This document shows positions 36,660 to 44,447 of a stretch of 64,000 nt of DNA, piece by piece. The notes under the pieces are model-generated. The model worked only from the letters and a program-made list of their open reading frames with translations, had not been told where the DNA came from and did no database searches. The stretch lies in assembly GCF_039822625.1 (NCBI RefSeq), contig NZ_JBDLLG010000021.1, positions 41,162-105,161 on the forward strand. Direction: 5' to 3'. Numbering within the stretch: position 1 is the stretch's first letter; every line of letters begins with the position of its first letter. The DNA is from Marinimicrobium locisalis (GTDB taxonomy: Bacteria; Pseudomonadota; Gammaproteobacteria; Pseudomonadales; Cellvibrionaceae). A program made the position numbers and the translations under genes.

Positions 36660-37925
36660 GTGAAGAGGCACCAAGTCCCGCCGGGATTCGTGGACACGAG
36701 CACAAGCTCGACCAAAATCCACGTTTCCGACCTGCGAGTCGGTATGTTCGTATCAAAATTGGACCGGGACTGGCTGGAAACCCCCTTTCTGGTCCAGGGG
36801 TTTTTGATCGAACGCCCGGAAGACGTCGACACCGTGGCCCAATACGCCGAGCACGTCTGGATTGACGCCGTGCAGTCCCGGTGGGTACCCGCGGAGCCGC
36901 ACGCCACGCTCAACCCAGCGCTGCGACCCAAAAAAACCTACATCAACAAAGTCTCCGCCCGCGAAGAGCACGGTCATGCCCTCAAAGCCTTTCGCCGCGC
37001 CCGCCAACTGACCAAAACCCTGGTGGACGACATCCGCCTGGGCGGCACCATCGATACCGAACAGGCCAAGGCCACCGTCAGAAGTTGTGTCGACAGCATC
37101 CTGCGCAACCCCGACGCCCTGTTGTGGATGACCAAAATTCGCAACGAAGATGAATACACTGCCGAGCACTGTTTAAACGTCTGCATTCTCGCCATCGCCT
37201 TTGGTCGCTACCTCGGCATGTCGGAAAATGAACTGGAAAAACTAGGCCTGTGCGGCCTGCTGCACGATGTAGGCAAAATGCGCGTACCCCTGCCCATACT
37301 AAACAAGCCCGGCGCCCTGACCCCCAAAGAATTCAACATGATCCGTGCCCATACCGTCCACGGCCGGAACCTGCTGCTCTCCACCCCCGGCATTTTCGAT
37401 GCGGTGGTGGACGTGGCCTACACCCACCACGAGCGCATGGACGGCATGGGCTACCCGCGAAAACTGCCGCAAGAGAAAATATCCCGCTACTCCCGAATCA
37501 TCGCCCTGGTGGACGCCTACGACGCAATGACTGCAGAGCGCTGCTACGCCCCGGCCGTTCCCACCACCCAGGCCCTGAAGAACATCTACCAATCCCGGGG
37601 CACGCACTTTGACGAAAAATTGGCCCTGGAATTCATCAAAAGCGTGGGTCTCTACCCGCCGGGCACCATCGTTCAGCTTCGCAATGAAATGGTAGGCATC
37701 GTCCTGGAAGTCAGCCAGCAATACCGCCACCTGCCCAAAGTCATTCTGGTCAAGAAAGGCGAAGAGCCCTTGGCGCAGGAAAAAGTCGTCAACTTGGCCG
37801 ATGTGGAAAAAGGCCACCTGGAGAAGGAGTTCTTGATCAAACGCGCCCTGAAAGATGGCACCTATGGGATTCGCGTGGCGGAGTATCGGGAGAAGGGGGT
37901 GGTGTTTCGGGCAGCGGGGCTGTGA
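36660..37925 (+). CDS. HD-GYP domain cyclic-di-GMP phosphodiesterase (DUF3391 N-terminus)
   Basis: A 421-residue cytoplasmic protein. The GTG start at 36660 is fixed by a near-perfect ribosome site TAAGGAGG seven bases upstream. Residues about 15-130 form a DUF3391-type domain (DLRVGMFVSKLDRDW). The HD-GYP domain (about 155-335) has HD in LLHDVGKMRVP, TVHGRNLL, YTHHERMDGMGYP with the GYP triad and DAYDAMTAER, so catalysis is expected. A C-terminal extension of about 85 residues follows. It likely lowers c-di-GMP. Confidence 0.92.
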   Translation: MKRHQVPPGFVDTSTSSTKIHVSDLRVGMFVSKLDRDWLETPFLVQGFLIERPEDVDTVAQYAEHVWIDAVQSRWVPAEPHATLNPALRPKKTYINKVSAREEHGHALKAFRRARQLTKTLVDDIRLGGTIDTEQAKATVRSCVDSILRNPDALLWMTKIRNEDEYTAEHCLNVCILAIAFGRYLGMSENELEKLGLCGLLHDVGKMRVPLPILNKPGALTPKEFNMIRAHTVHGRNLLLSTPGIFDAVVDVAYTHHERMDGMGYPRKLPQEKISRYSRIIALVDAYDAMTAERCYAPAVPTTQALKNIYQSRGTHFDEKLALEFIKSVGLYPPGTIVQLRNEMVGIVLEVSQQYRHLPKVILVKKGEEPLAQEKVVNLADVEKGHLEKEFLIKRALKDGTYGIRVAEYREKGVVFRAAGL

Positions 37926-37996
37926 GCCATCTTGATTTGACAATTGGCGCGCAAGATGGCACGGTCGGTTAAAACACCAATAACGGGCAGACAAGT

Positions 37997-38425
37997 ATGT
38001 CGACACACAAGGACGCGCAGGCAGAGCGCGTGACCCTATTAGAACTGGTCGCTTACTGGGAAGGCAGGGTCAATACGATTTTGCTCACCCATCACTTCGG
38101 AATTTCTCGTCAGTATGTCAGTGCCGACCTAAAACGCTATCGGGAGCTGGCGCCCGATAATCTCTGGTATTGTGCCTCAGCCAAGTCCTGTCTCGCGGGC
38201 ATCGATTTTCAGCCAATTCTCACCAGCGCTGACGTTGCTCAGTATCTCAATTGGTTGGGTGCCGGCTTTCCCTTGCAAAACGCCAAACTTCAAGTCATCA
38301 CTCGCGCTTGCCAAGTGCAATACCCACTCAATGAAATGCAGGTAAATACTGAAGTACTGGATGGCATTCCAGAGGCTCAGCGATTGGTACTTGTCAACCA
38401 AGCTGACATAAGGGGGGTTGTTTGA
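37997..38425 (+). CDS. Truncated WYL-type HTH regulator
   Basis: 142 residues with an N-terminal winged HTH (LLELVAYWEGRVN...HHFGISRQYVSADLKRY) and the start of the following linker (DFQPILTSADVAQYLNWL). The family is usually about 280-330 residues with a WYL ligand domain, which is absent here, so the gene is 3'-truncated. It lies 130 bp before the decayed cas1, and WYL regulators are often associated with CRISPR-Cas loci. It may still be expressed but is probably a relic. Family call is by eye. Confidence 0.6.
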   Translation: MSTHKDAQAERVTLLELVAYWEGRVNTILLTHHFGISRQYVSADLKRYRELAPDNLWYCASAKSCLAGIDFQPILTSADVAQYLNWLGAGFPLQNAKLQVITRACQVQYPLNEMQVNTEVLDGIPEAQRLVLVNQADIRGVV

Positions 38426-38556
38426 AGTATGAAACGGAGCGGGGCAGAAAGGATAAGACAAAAAGAGTTTACCTGTGTTTTTGCGCAGTATTTGTCTTGC
38501 TGATCGTAACGGTTAACGTTGTGCGCCCTGAAGCATAATTAGAGTTGAGGTCTTTT

Positions 38557-39050
38557 TTGGAAGACATATCGCCATCTGATCTAAAAACCATTTTACACTC
38601 CAAAAGGGCCAATATTTATTACCTTCAGTATTGCCGGGTGTTGGTCAACGGTGGTCGGGTGGAGTATGTCACCGATCAAAGAAAATAGTCTCTGTACTGG
38701 AATATTCCCATAGCCAACACCACCATCATTCTGTTGGGTACAGGCACATCAATCACTCAAGCCGCAATGCGAGAGTTGGCCAAAGCCGGGGTTTTGGTTG
38801 GCTTTTGTGGCGGTGGTGGTACAACACCGTTATTTACAGCCAACGAATTAGACGTTGATGTGGTTTGGTTTTCTCCCCAGAGTGAGTGCCGACACACCGA
38901 GTATTTAAAAGCCTGGGTCAAATTCTGGTTCGATGATGACTTGCACTTTACGGCTGCGAAAGCTTTGCAGTAGGCCCGGCTGGCCCGCTTAAAGCAGGAG
39001 TGGAAAAAAGGGTGTTGCGTGAGGCAAGTTTTACCGTCGATGGGGGCGGC
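38557..39050 (+). pseudogene. cas1: Type I-F cas1 remnant with amber codons
   Basis: Translation from TTG 38557 gives EDISPSDLKTILHSKRAN, then a TAG at 38686, then SLYWNIPIANTTIILLGTGTSIT, GVLVGFCGGGGTTPLF and FSPQSECRHTEYLKAWV in the same frame, then another TAG at 38971 followed by ARLARLKQEWKK. These are the N-terminal and metal-site regions of Cas1, the spacer-integration nuclease of type I-F (Csy) systems, about 165 residues of about 325. Both stops sit where CAG Gln is expected. The 3' half is lost at the 48-bp repeat. No cas2-3, csy genes or array are present. Confidence 0.85.
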
Positions 39051-39055
39051 CCCTT

Positions 39056-39103
39056 TAGGTCAGGATAGTTGTCGCCTCACCCGAAATGAGGACGACAATG
39101 AAA
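39056..39103 (+). repeat. 48-bp direct repeat, left copy, flanking the biosynthetic island
   Basis: TAGGTCAGGATAGTTGTCGC... matches 63392-63439 at 45 of 48 positions in the same orientation, 24,336 bp apart. It abuts the cas1 remnant on its left. It could be an insertion-sequence end, since transposase debris follows it. Confidence 0.9.
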
Positions 39104-39114
39104 CATTTCAGGAT

Positions 39115-39300
39115 CATCCTGAACTTCAATAAGAACTTTACCGACTAGGGTGAGGTGTTCAGGGGTCAGGTAATTGCTACGGCGATACTGGACCGACTGT
39201 TGCACCACTCGACGACCCTGAATATCAAAGGGGAAAGTTACTGCACTGCCTGAAGAACAAGCGTAAAGCCGGACTGATCGCGGCCAGCTCTGCCAAAGCG
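39115..39300 (+). pseudogene. IS21-family istB 3' fragment
   Basis: Reading NFNKNFTD-stop-GEVF, ATAILDRLLHHSTTLNIKG and, after a frame change, CLKNKRKAGLI gives the typical C-terminus of the IstB ATPase of IS21 elements. A stop (TAG) replaces the expected Trp. No istA is present, so the element is inert. Confidence 0.75.
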
Positions 39301-39395
39301 GATACCGAAAACCCCAATTTAGAGGAGGAAACGGCTGCCATCAAGTGACGCTAAAATCATTAAAAGCTGGACAATCTAAACCGGTGAGATGCGAC

Positions 39396-39615
39396 AAACT
39401 AGGTCGTGGGTGGCACAACAATCAACGCCCTCACTCCTGCGGAGCGTCATGCAGGGAGAGGCGCCACAATATTAACCGAGCCCACGCGTGTGCTTGAGGC
39501 GGCTAGGAAAAATACATCGGAGAGGTGGTCAGGCTCTGAAGCAACTGCAGTCCAAAGGTTTCGCCATGTTGAACCAGGCGAAGAGAAAAATGGGATGCCC
39601 GTACAGGCGACCTAA
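39396..39615 (+). pseudogene. IS3-family transposase C-terminal fragment
   Basis: WHNNQRPHS in one frame and LTPAERHAG, EAARKNTSERWSG in the next are the C-terminal end of an IS3-type DDE transposase with one frameshift. The catalytic DDE core is missing. The region 39616-39770 then holds no gene; it contains the AT-rich leader and the AAGGA ribosome site of the first cluster gene. Confidence 0.75.
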
Positions 39616-39770
39616 AACTTACGCACGGTGTGGCACCTCTCTTGAAAACCATCGGGAGTGGTGATAATCTACTCGCGATTTTTTGATTAGCTGATTAGCT
39701 GCTCGGATCTTAATCCTTTAAAAGTTTTTAGTATCTGGAAATTATTTTTTAATAATATTAAGGAAAAATT

Positions 39771-40832
39771 ATGGATATATTGTTTGGTGAAGAAGCCAGG
39801 TTGAAATCTAAAACCTCATCAAAGGTAAAACCCTCCGGTTCATGGAGAGATCCTTTAAATCATTTTAAAAGTGCCTTGCGCGACCCGTGGTATAAAGGGA
39901 TTCATGCTCTAACTTCAAGTGTTAGCTCGGTAACTGCGGAGTTTTATTTAAGTAAAAACATTTCCCCGGCCTTACTTCCTGTAACGACAGGTTCTATATC
40001 AAGCCCAATGGGGCTAGGTTCGGACTCCCTGCCCGTTAATATTGAGCTTGGTGGTATACAAACTTACCTGGCCGACTCAATGCAGTTTTTGCTGGAATAC
40101 TCTTTAAGATTTGAAGACGCAGGTGCGTATTACATAATGCCTTCTTTTCGGGGAGAGGAGCAAGATGAGCGGCATTTAAATCAATTCTACCACTCAGAAG
40201 CTGAAATAGCGGGTGGTCTCGATGATGTCATTGCACTGGTTAACGAGTATGTCTCTTTCTTAGCTAAAGGCGTAACGGAGAAGTGTAGTGACTTTCTCGC
40301 AACAACTGTTGATGATGCATCGCACATAGAACAGCTTGTACGTTTAGGTAATGATATACCACGAATCCGTCACGACGACGCCGTTAAATTATTGAATAAT
40401 GAGCCAGAATTTGTTTATAAGCATCCGGACAATTTTCTGGATATTACTAATGCCGGTGAGCGTTGCTTGTTGAAAGAATTTGGCAGCCCAGTTTGGCTGA
40501 CGCACATGCCACAACTAGCCGTTCCGTTCTATCAAGCCAACGAGCCCGGAACAGAATTTTCTCTTACTGCAGATTTGTTAATGGGCATTGGCGAAACGGT
40601 CGGGGCTGGAGAGCGTAACGTTGGTAAAGCCGAAGTACTTAAAAACCTTGAGCAACGTCAGGTTAGTCGATCGGAGTACGAGTGGTATATTGAGATGCGT
40701 GATATCGCGCCAATGCGAACAGCAGGATTTGGTATGGGTATCGAGCGTTTTATTCTATGGATGTTAAAACATGACGATATCCGTGATACCCAGATTTTGC
40801 CTCGTAAGCATGGGATAAATATCTTGCCTTAA
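39771..40832 (+). CDS. Class II aminoacyl-tRNA synthetase-like catalytic core (AsnRS / asparagine-synthetase-like)
   Basis: 353 residues that match only the catalytic half of Asp/Asn-tRNA synthetase. Motif 2 region SFRGEEQDERHLNQFYHSEAEI and motif 3 GFGMGIERFILWML...DTQILPR are present, with the ATP-binding Arg residues. The N-terminal anticodon-binding OB fold is absent, so it resembles the archaeal AsnRS-derived asparagine synthetase group rather than a tRNA-charging enzyme. It probably makes an aminoacyl-adenylate for amide formation in the pathway. It opens the cluster with a good AAGGA ribosome site; luxD follows 21 bp later. Substrate (Asp, Asn or another acid) is not determinable. Confidence 0.82.
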   Translation: MDILFGEEARLKSKTSSKVKPSGSWRDPLNHFKSALRDPWYKGIHALTSSVSSVTAEFYLSKNISPALLPVTTGSISSPMGLGSDSLPVNIELGGIQTYLADSMQFLLEYSLRFEDAGAYYIMPSFRGEEQDERHLNQFYHSEAEIAGGLDDVIALVNEYVSFLAKGVTEKCSDFLATTVDDASHIEQLVRLGNDIPRIRHDDAVKLLNNEPEFVYKHPDNFLDITNAGERCLLKEFGSPVWLTHMPQLAVPFYQANEPGTEFSLTADLLMGIGETVGAGERNVGKAEVLKNLEQRQVSRSEYEWYIEMRDIAPMRTAGFGMGIERFILWMLKHDDIRDTQILPRKHGINILP

Positions 40833-40853
40833 TACATAAAGAGAAATTTAGTC

Positions 40854-41777
40854 ATGACTACGAAGGCAGAAAATATTCACGGTGAGTTCCTTGAAAAAGA
40901 AAGTGGGGAGAAAATATTTCTTTTACACTCTCCATCAAAGCTAGTAAAGACATATGGGCACGTTATTATCGTGCCTCCTTACGGAAGAAATGCGCATAAC
41001 TCTGTATTCCTAACGCAATACCTTGTGCAGAATGGTTTTGATGTAACTCGCTTTGATCCACGCTTTAGCGTGGGCCGGAGTACAGGGAACGTAGAAAAGT
41101 ACAAACTTTCTGTCGTTCAACAGGACTTGATGACCGTCATAGAACATATAGAAGATTCCCTCAACGTACCTCTGTGTATTTTAACCATGAGTTTAAGCTC
41201 TCCGGTAGCATGGCGAGTTGCTAACAAGGTTCCAAAAATACAATCCGTAGTCACTACGGTTGGGGTGATTGACATCGTCGATACTGTTGAAAAGGCGGCC
41301 AAAGACGAGCTCTTTTTAAGTGAGCGTTGTGAAATGTACAGGCGGGGAGAGTTGTTTGACCCATCACATACGATGATGACAGAAGTCCTAGGCCTCGATA
41401 TTTATGGACAAGAGTTTGTAGCAGATCTAGTGAATAATGATTTCTGCAACGCGAGTTCAGTTCTGGAAGACATTAAAAGTTTACAGATACCGACTCATAT
41501 GATTTTCGCTGGTAACGATAAATGGGTCAGACCGGACTTAGTTGAGCAGGCAAAACAGCTTAGTTTAAAAGGGTCTCAAAATATCGTCATCCCGGATTTG
41601 CCACATGATTTCGGTGGCAACGCGGTCGCTGCCAAGAGAATCTGCGAAAAGATAGTAAAACTTATTTTGCAAGAGTTTTGTCAGGAATACGAGGTCACAC
41701 CTTTCTTCCCTAGAGTCGTCGATATCGTCAGGAGCGCCTCAGTAGAGGCTAAATACATTTCAAAAATGATTTGTTGA
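40854..41777 (+). CDS. luxD: LuxD-like acyl thioesterase/transferase
   Basis: A 307-residue alpha/beta hydrolase that matches LuxD of luminous Vibrio in length and along its course: RFDPRFSVGRSTGNVE, VTTVGVIDIVDTVEKA and FAGNDKWVRPD correspond to segments I know from V. harveyi LuxD. The triad is Ser113 (TMSLSS), Asp222 (GNDKWV) and His251 (LPHDFGGN), close to Ser114/Asp211/His241 of V. harveyi. LuxD releases fatty acid (classically myristate) from acyl-ACP for the reductase. It is followed by luxC and luxE. No luxA or luxB lies in the window, so its product must be used otherwise. Acyl chain length is unknown. Confidence 0.87.
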   Translation: MTTKAENIHGEFLEKESGEKIFLLHSPSKLVKTYGHVIIVPPYGRNAHNSVFLTQYLVQNGFDVTRFDPRFSVGRSTGNVEKYKLSVVQQDLMTVIEHIEDSLNVPLCILTMSLSSPVAWRVANKVPKIQSVVTTVGVIDIVDTVEKAAKDELFLSERCEMYRRGELFDPSHTMMTEVLGLDIYGQEFVADLVNNDFCNASSVLEDIKSLQIPTHMIFAGNDKWVRPDLVEQAKQLSLKGSQNIVIPDLPHDFGGNAVAAKRICEKIVKLILQEFCQEYEVTPFFPRVVDIVRSASVEAKYISKMIC

Positions 41778-41821
41778 CTCGATTATCATGAGCTATATCG
41801 AGTATTATTGGATGCATAATT

Positions 41822-43255
41822 GTGAGTAAAGAAGCAATAAAAATACCTAAGATAGTCTGCGGAAAAGTTATCTACGATGGTGCCTGCGAGACTATTGAGT
41901 ACGATAATGGAGTAAAAGTCGAGATTCCAGTTTTCACAGAAGAAGACTTCGAAACAATCACAAAAAATAGGCAGTCGTTACATGATATTCCGCTGAGCGA
42001 AGTAACGCTATATCTGGCAAGCGCTGCGCGAAGAATGCTCGATAAAAACTACGAAATACGCAAAAAATCAGTTGAATACGGTAGCCTGGTAACAGGTTTC
42101 AGTAAAGAAATGATTGGTCGCGATTTCTTTATAATGGGTGACCATTTGCAGTATCGAAGCAATATGTATGATTTATTGGATTCTGAGCTAGGAAGTCATC
42201 ACATTGTTGATGAATGGGTGCGAAATCAGGTTGCAAAAGTTCGCGCCTTTCCTATCGGCAGGGTTATGCACATATTGGTTGGCAATATACCCCTAGCATC
42301 CTGTTATAGTATCGTGCGCTCAGTGCTAACGAAAAACCACACTGTGGTTAAGTTACCGAGACGCGATATTATTACTAGCTTGTTCTTCTGCCAAGCTTTG
42401 ATCGCCGAAAACGGTGAAGACCACCCGCTTAGCCGAGCTATTAGTGCAGTATACATCCCAAAAGAAAGTGACCTTCTTCAGAATTTGATATCTTCTTCAG
42501 ACCTTATCTGTGCTTGGGGTAGAAAGGAATCGCTGGATAAAATTAAAAGTATTGTACCGAGTGGTATACCGCTTCTCGAATTTGGCCCACGAAGAAGCTT
42601 CTCCATCGTCGATTTAGATCAATGTGACCCACAGGATGCTGCGCGACGTTTAGCTCATGAGTTTACACTCTACGATCAAGAAGCCTGTTTTAATCCTCAG
42701 CGTCTATTTGTAAAGGGAGACGTCGATAAGCTAATACCACACTTATACCGATATATGGACCAACAGCAGCAGAAGTTACCCAAAGGCGAGATCGACTACG
42801 ATACGCACGCAGCTTTGTCCAGCATATGTATGGAAGCAAATTATCTCGGTTACGATGTGCATCAAAACAACGAAAAGGTATGGACAATTATCAGGTGTCC
42901 AGCCGATCATGTCATGGACCACCCACTGAGTCGTACGATGTATCTACACTCTGTAGAAACATGGAAAGAAGTACATAAACACATAGATAATGAAACTCAG
43001 ACAGTTTCTGTATTCCCCATATCTCTACGTGACCAGGTTGCTGACGAATTTTGTTCGCGTGGCGCAGTAAGAATTTGTGAAACGGGTATGACATCTCACC
43101 CTCGCCAAGGTTGGACCCATGATGGTAAACACCCCTTAAAGGACTTTGTCTCGTTAGCCAACATGGATGAAGGTCTTGATTACATCCATAAATATGGTGA
43201 TTACAAAACGGAAGACATGGAAAACTTTCTGTTTGACATGTTATCGGACTGTTAA
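41822..43255 (+). CDS. luxC: LuxC-like acyl-CoA/acyl-protein reductase
   Basis: 477 residues, equal in length to Vibrio LuxC. It is an aldehyde-dehydrogenase-superfamily enzyme that reduces an acyl thioester to fatty aldehyde with NADPH. The active-site Cys is Cys289 in YDQEACFNPQ, the same box as the LuxC Cys286 region. VGNIPLASCYSIVR and FGPRRSFSIVD are other conserved parts. GTG start at 41822 behind a weak ribosome site. luxE starts 13 bp after it. Together with LuxD and LuxE it forms a complete fatty-acid reductase set. Confidence 0.9.
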   Translation: MSKEAIKIPKIVCGKVIYDGACETIEYDNGVKVEIPVFTEEDFETITKNRQSLHDIPLSEVTLYLASAARRMLDKNYEIRKKSVEYGSLVTGFSKEMIGRDFFIMGDHLQYRSNMYDLLDSELGSHHIVDEWVRNQVAKVRAFPIGRVMHILVGNIPLASCYSIVRSVLTKNHTVVKLPRRDIITSLFFCQALIAENGEDHPLSRAISAVYIPKESDLLQNLISSSDLICAWGRKESLDKIKSIVPSGIPLLEFGPRRSFSIVDLDQCDPQDAARRLAHEFTLYDQEACFNPQRLFVKGDVDKLIPHLYRYMDQQQQKLPKGEIDYDTHAALSSICMEANYLGYDVHQNNEKVWTIIRCPADHVMDHPLSRTMYLHSVETWKEVHKHIDNETQTVSVFPISLRDQVADEFCSRGAVRICETGMTSHPRQGWTHDGKHPLKDFVSLANMDEGLDYIHKYGDYKTEDMENFLFDMLSDC

Positions 43256-43268
43256 TAGGGTGCCTGCG

Positions 43269-44447
43269 ATGTCTGAAAAATTATGTGTCGATACTCTGAT
43301 GTCAGAGTTAAAAAATATATACGAAAATAAACCTGAGACATGGGATCTTACCGCTGCTCTAATTAAGGAAAGTCTACGATATCACGCACAGCACAACGAG
43401 CAATACGCTAGCTATCTGGACAATGCCCGCGAAACGGTAGAAGAGGGTGAGTTAGCCAATATTCCTCTAGTTCCAAGTACACTGTTTAAAAATCCTGCCG
43501 CCAAAGTGTTGTCTGGCCCCCAAAGCGAGATTCAACAGTACTCCCGAAGCAGTGGCACCCAAGGCGCTGTTAGCTTGGTTCCTAGAGATGAAACCAGCAT
43601 ACTGCGATTTATAGGCGGTATGTCGGCCTCTATGCCAGCTCTTCTCGGGGTTGATCGAATGGGCAACCATGTCGGTATAGTGCTAGGAAAAGACGCTGAT
43701 AGTGCCGAAAACCTCTGGTTCTCTTATGCACTAGCTTGTATCACGATTGAAATTGAAACCGAATTTATGGAGACTAAAGACGGTTTTGATATCGACAAGA
43801 CCTTAGACACAATCGGAAAGCTCAAAGCCAGCGGTCGTGATCTTATTATTGTTGGACCTCCATTTCGAGCCCTCGACCTAGCTGAAGCTTATGCTGAAAG
43901 AGTAGGCAAAGCGCTTGGTGGCAAGGACTTTATTATTACCGCCGGTGGCTGGAAGGGGGAAAAATCCAAAGCCATTGACAACAAAACCTTCCGTCGGGTT
44001 GTCTGCAAGAGCTTTGGTTTAAAGTCGGATAAGCAAATACGTGATTGCTACAACATGGTTGAGTGCAATACCGCATTTTTTGAGTGTGAACACCATGAAA
44101 AACATATTCCACCTTGGGTGTACGCCTATTCCGTTGATCCAGTTAATCAAAACAAAAAGACAGACGGTGAAGGTGTTATATGTTTATTGGACGCAAGCGC
44201 CAATAGCTACCCCTGCTTTATCAAAACAGATGACGTTGGCATCATAAACCATGAGCAGTGCAGTTGTGGCCGCCATGGGCCAACCATAAGGATTACTCGT
44301 CGAATTAACAAAGTAGAGTCACGAGGATGTGCACTAAAGATGGCTGTAGGTAAGAACACCGATAATGCTAATCGCTTCCATCAAAGTATTTATCGTACCC
44401 CCGCTTCACATCCTCTACTAAAAGGGGCTGGCAGCGATAATGAATAA
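43269..44447 (+). CDS. luxE: LuxE-like acyl-protein synthetase
   Basis: From ATG 43269 (the frame is open further upstream but overlaps luxC) 392 residues. LuxE activates fatty acid as acyl-AMP and holds it as an enzyme thioester for LuxC. The ATP-grasp-like adenylation loop SSGTQGAVSLV is at about 95, and the C-terminal region has QCSCGRHG and VESRGCALKM; the Cys in the last motif is in the place of the acyl-accepting Cys of LuxE (inference). A tail of about 30 residues extends beyond typical LuxE. It overlaps the next gene by eight bases. Confidence 0.87.
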   Translation: MSEKLCVDTLMSELKNIYENKPETWDLTAALIKESLRYHAQHNEQYASYLDNARETVEEGELANIPLVPSTLFKNPAAKVLSGPQSEIQQYSRSSGTQGAVSLVPRDETSILRFIGGMSASMPALLGVDRMGNHVGIVLGKDADSAENLWFSYALACITIEIETEFMETKDGFDIDKTLDTIGKLKASGRDLIIVGPPFRALDLAEAYAERVGKALGGKDFIITAGGWKGEKSKAIDNKTFRRVVCKSFGLKSDKQIRDCYNMVECNTAFFECEHHEKHIPPWVYAYSVDPVNQNKKTDGEGVICLLDASANSYPCFIKTDDVGIINHEQCSCGRHGPTIRITRRINKVESRGCALKMAVGKNTDNANRFHQSIYRTPASHPLLKGAGSDNE

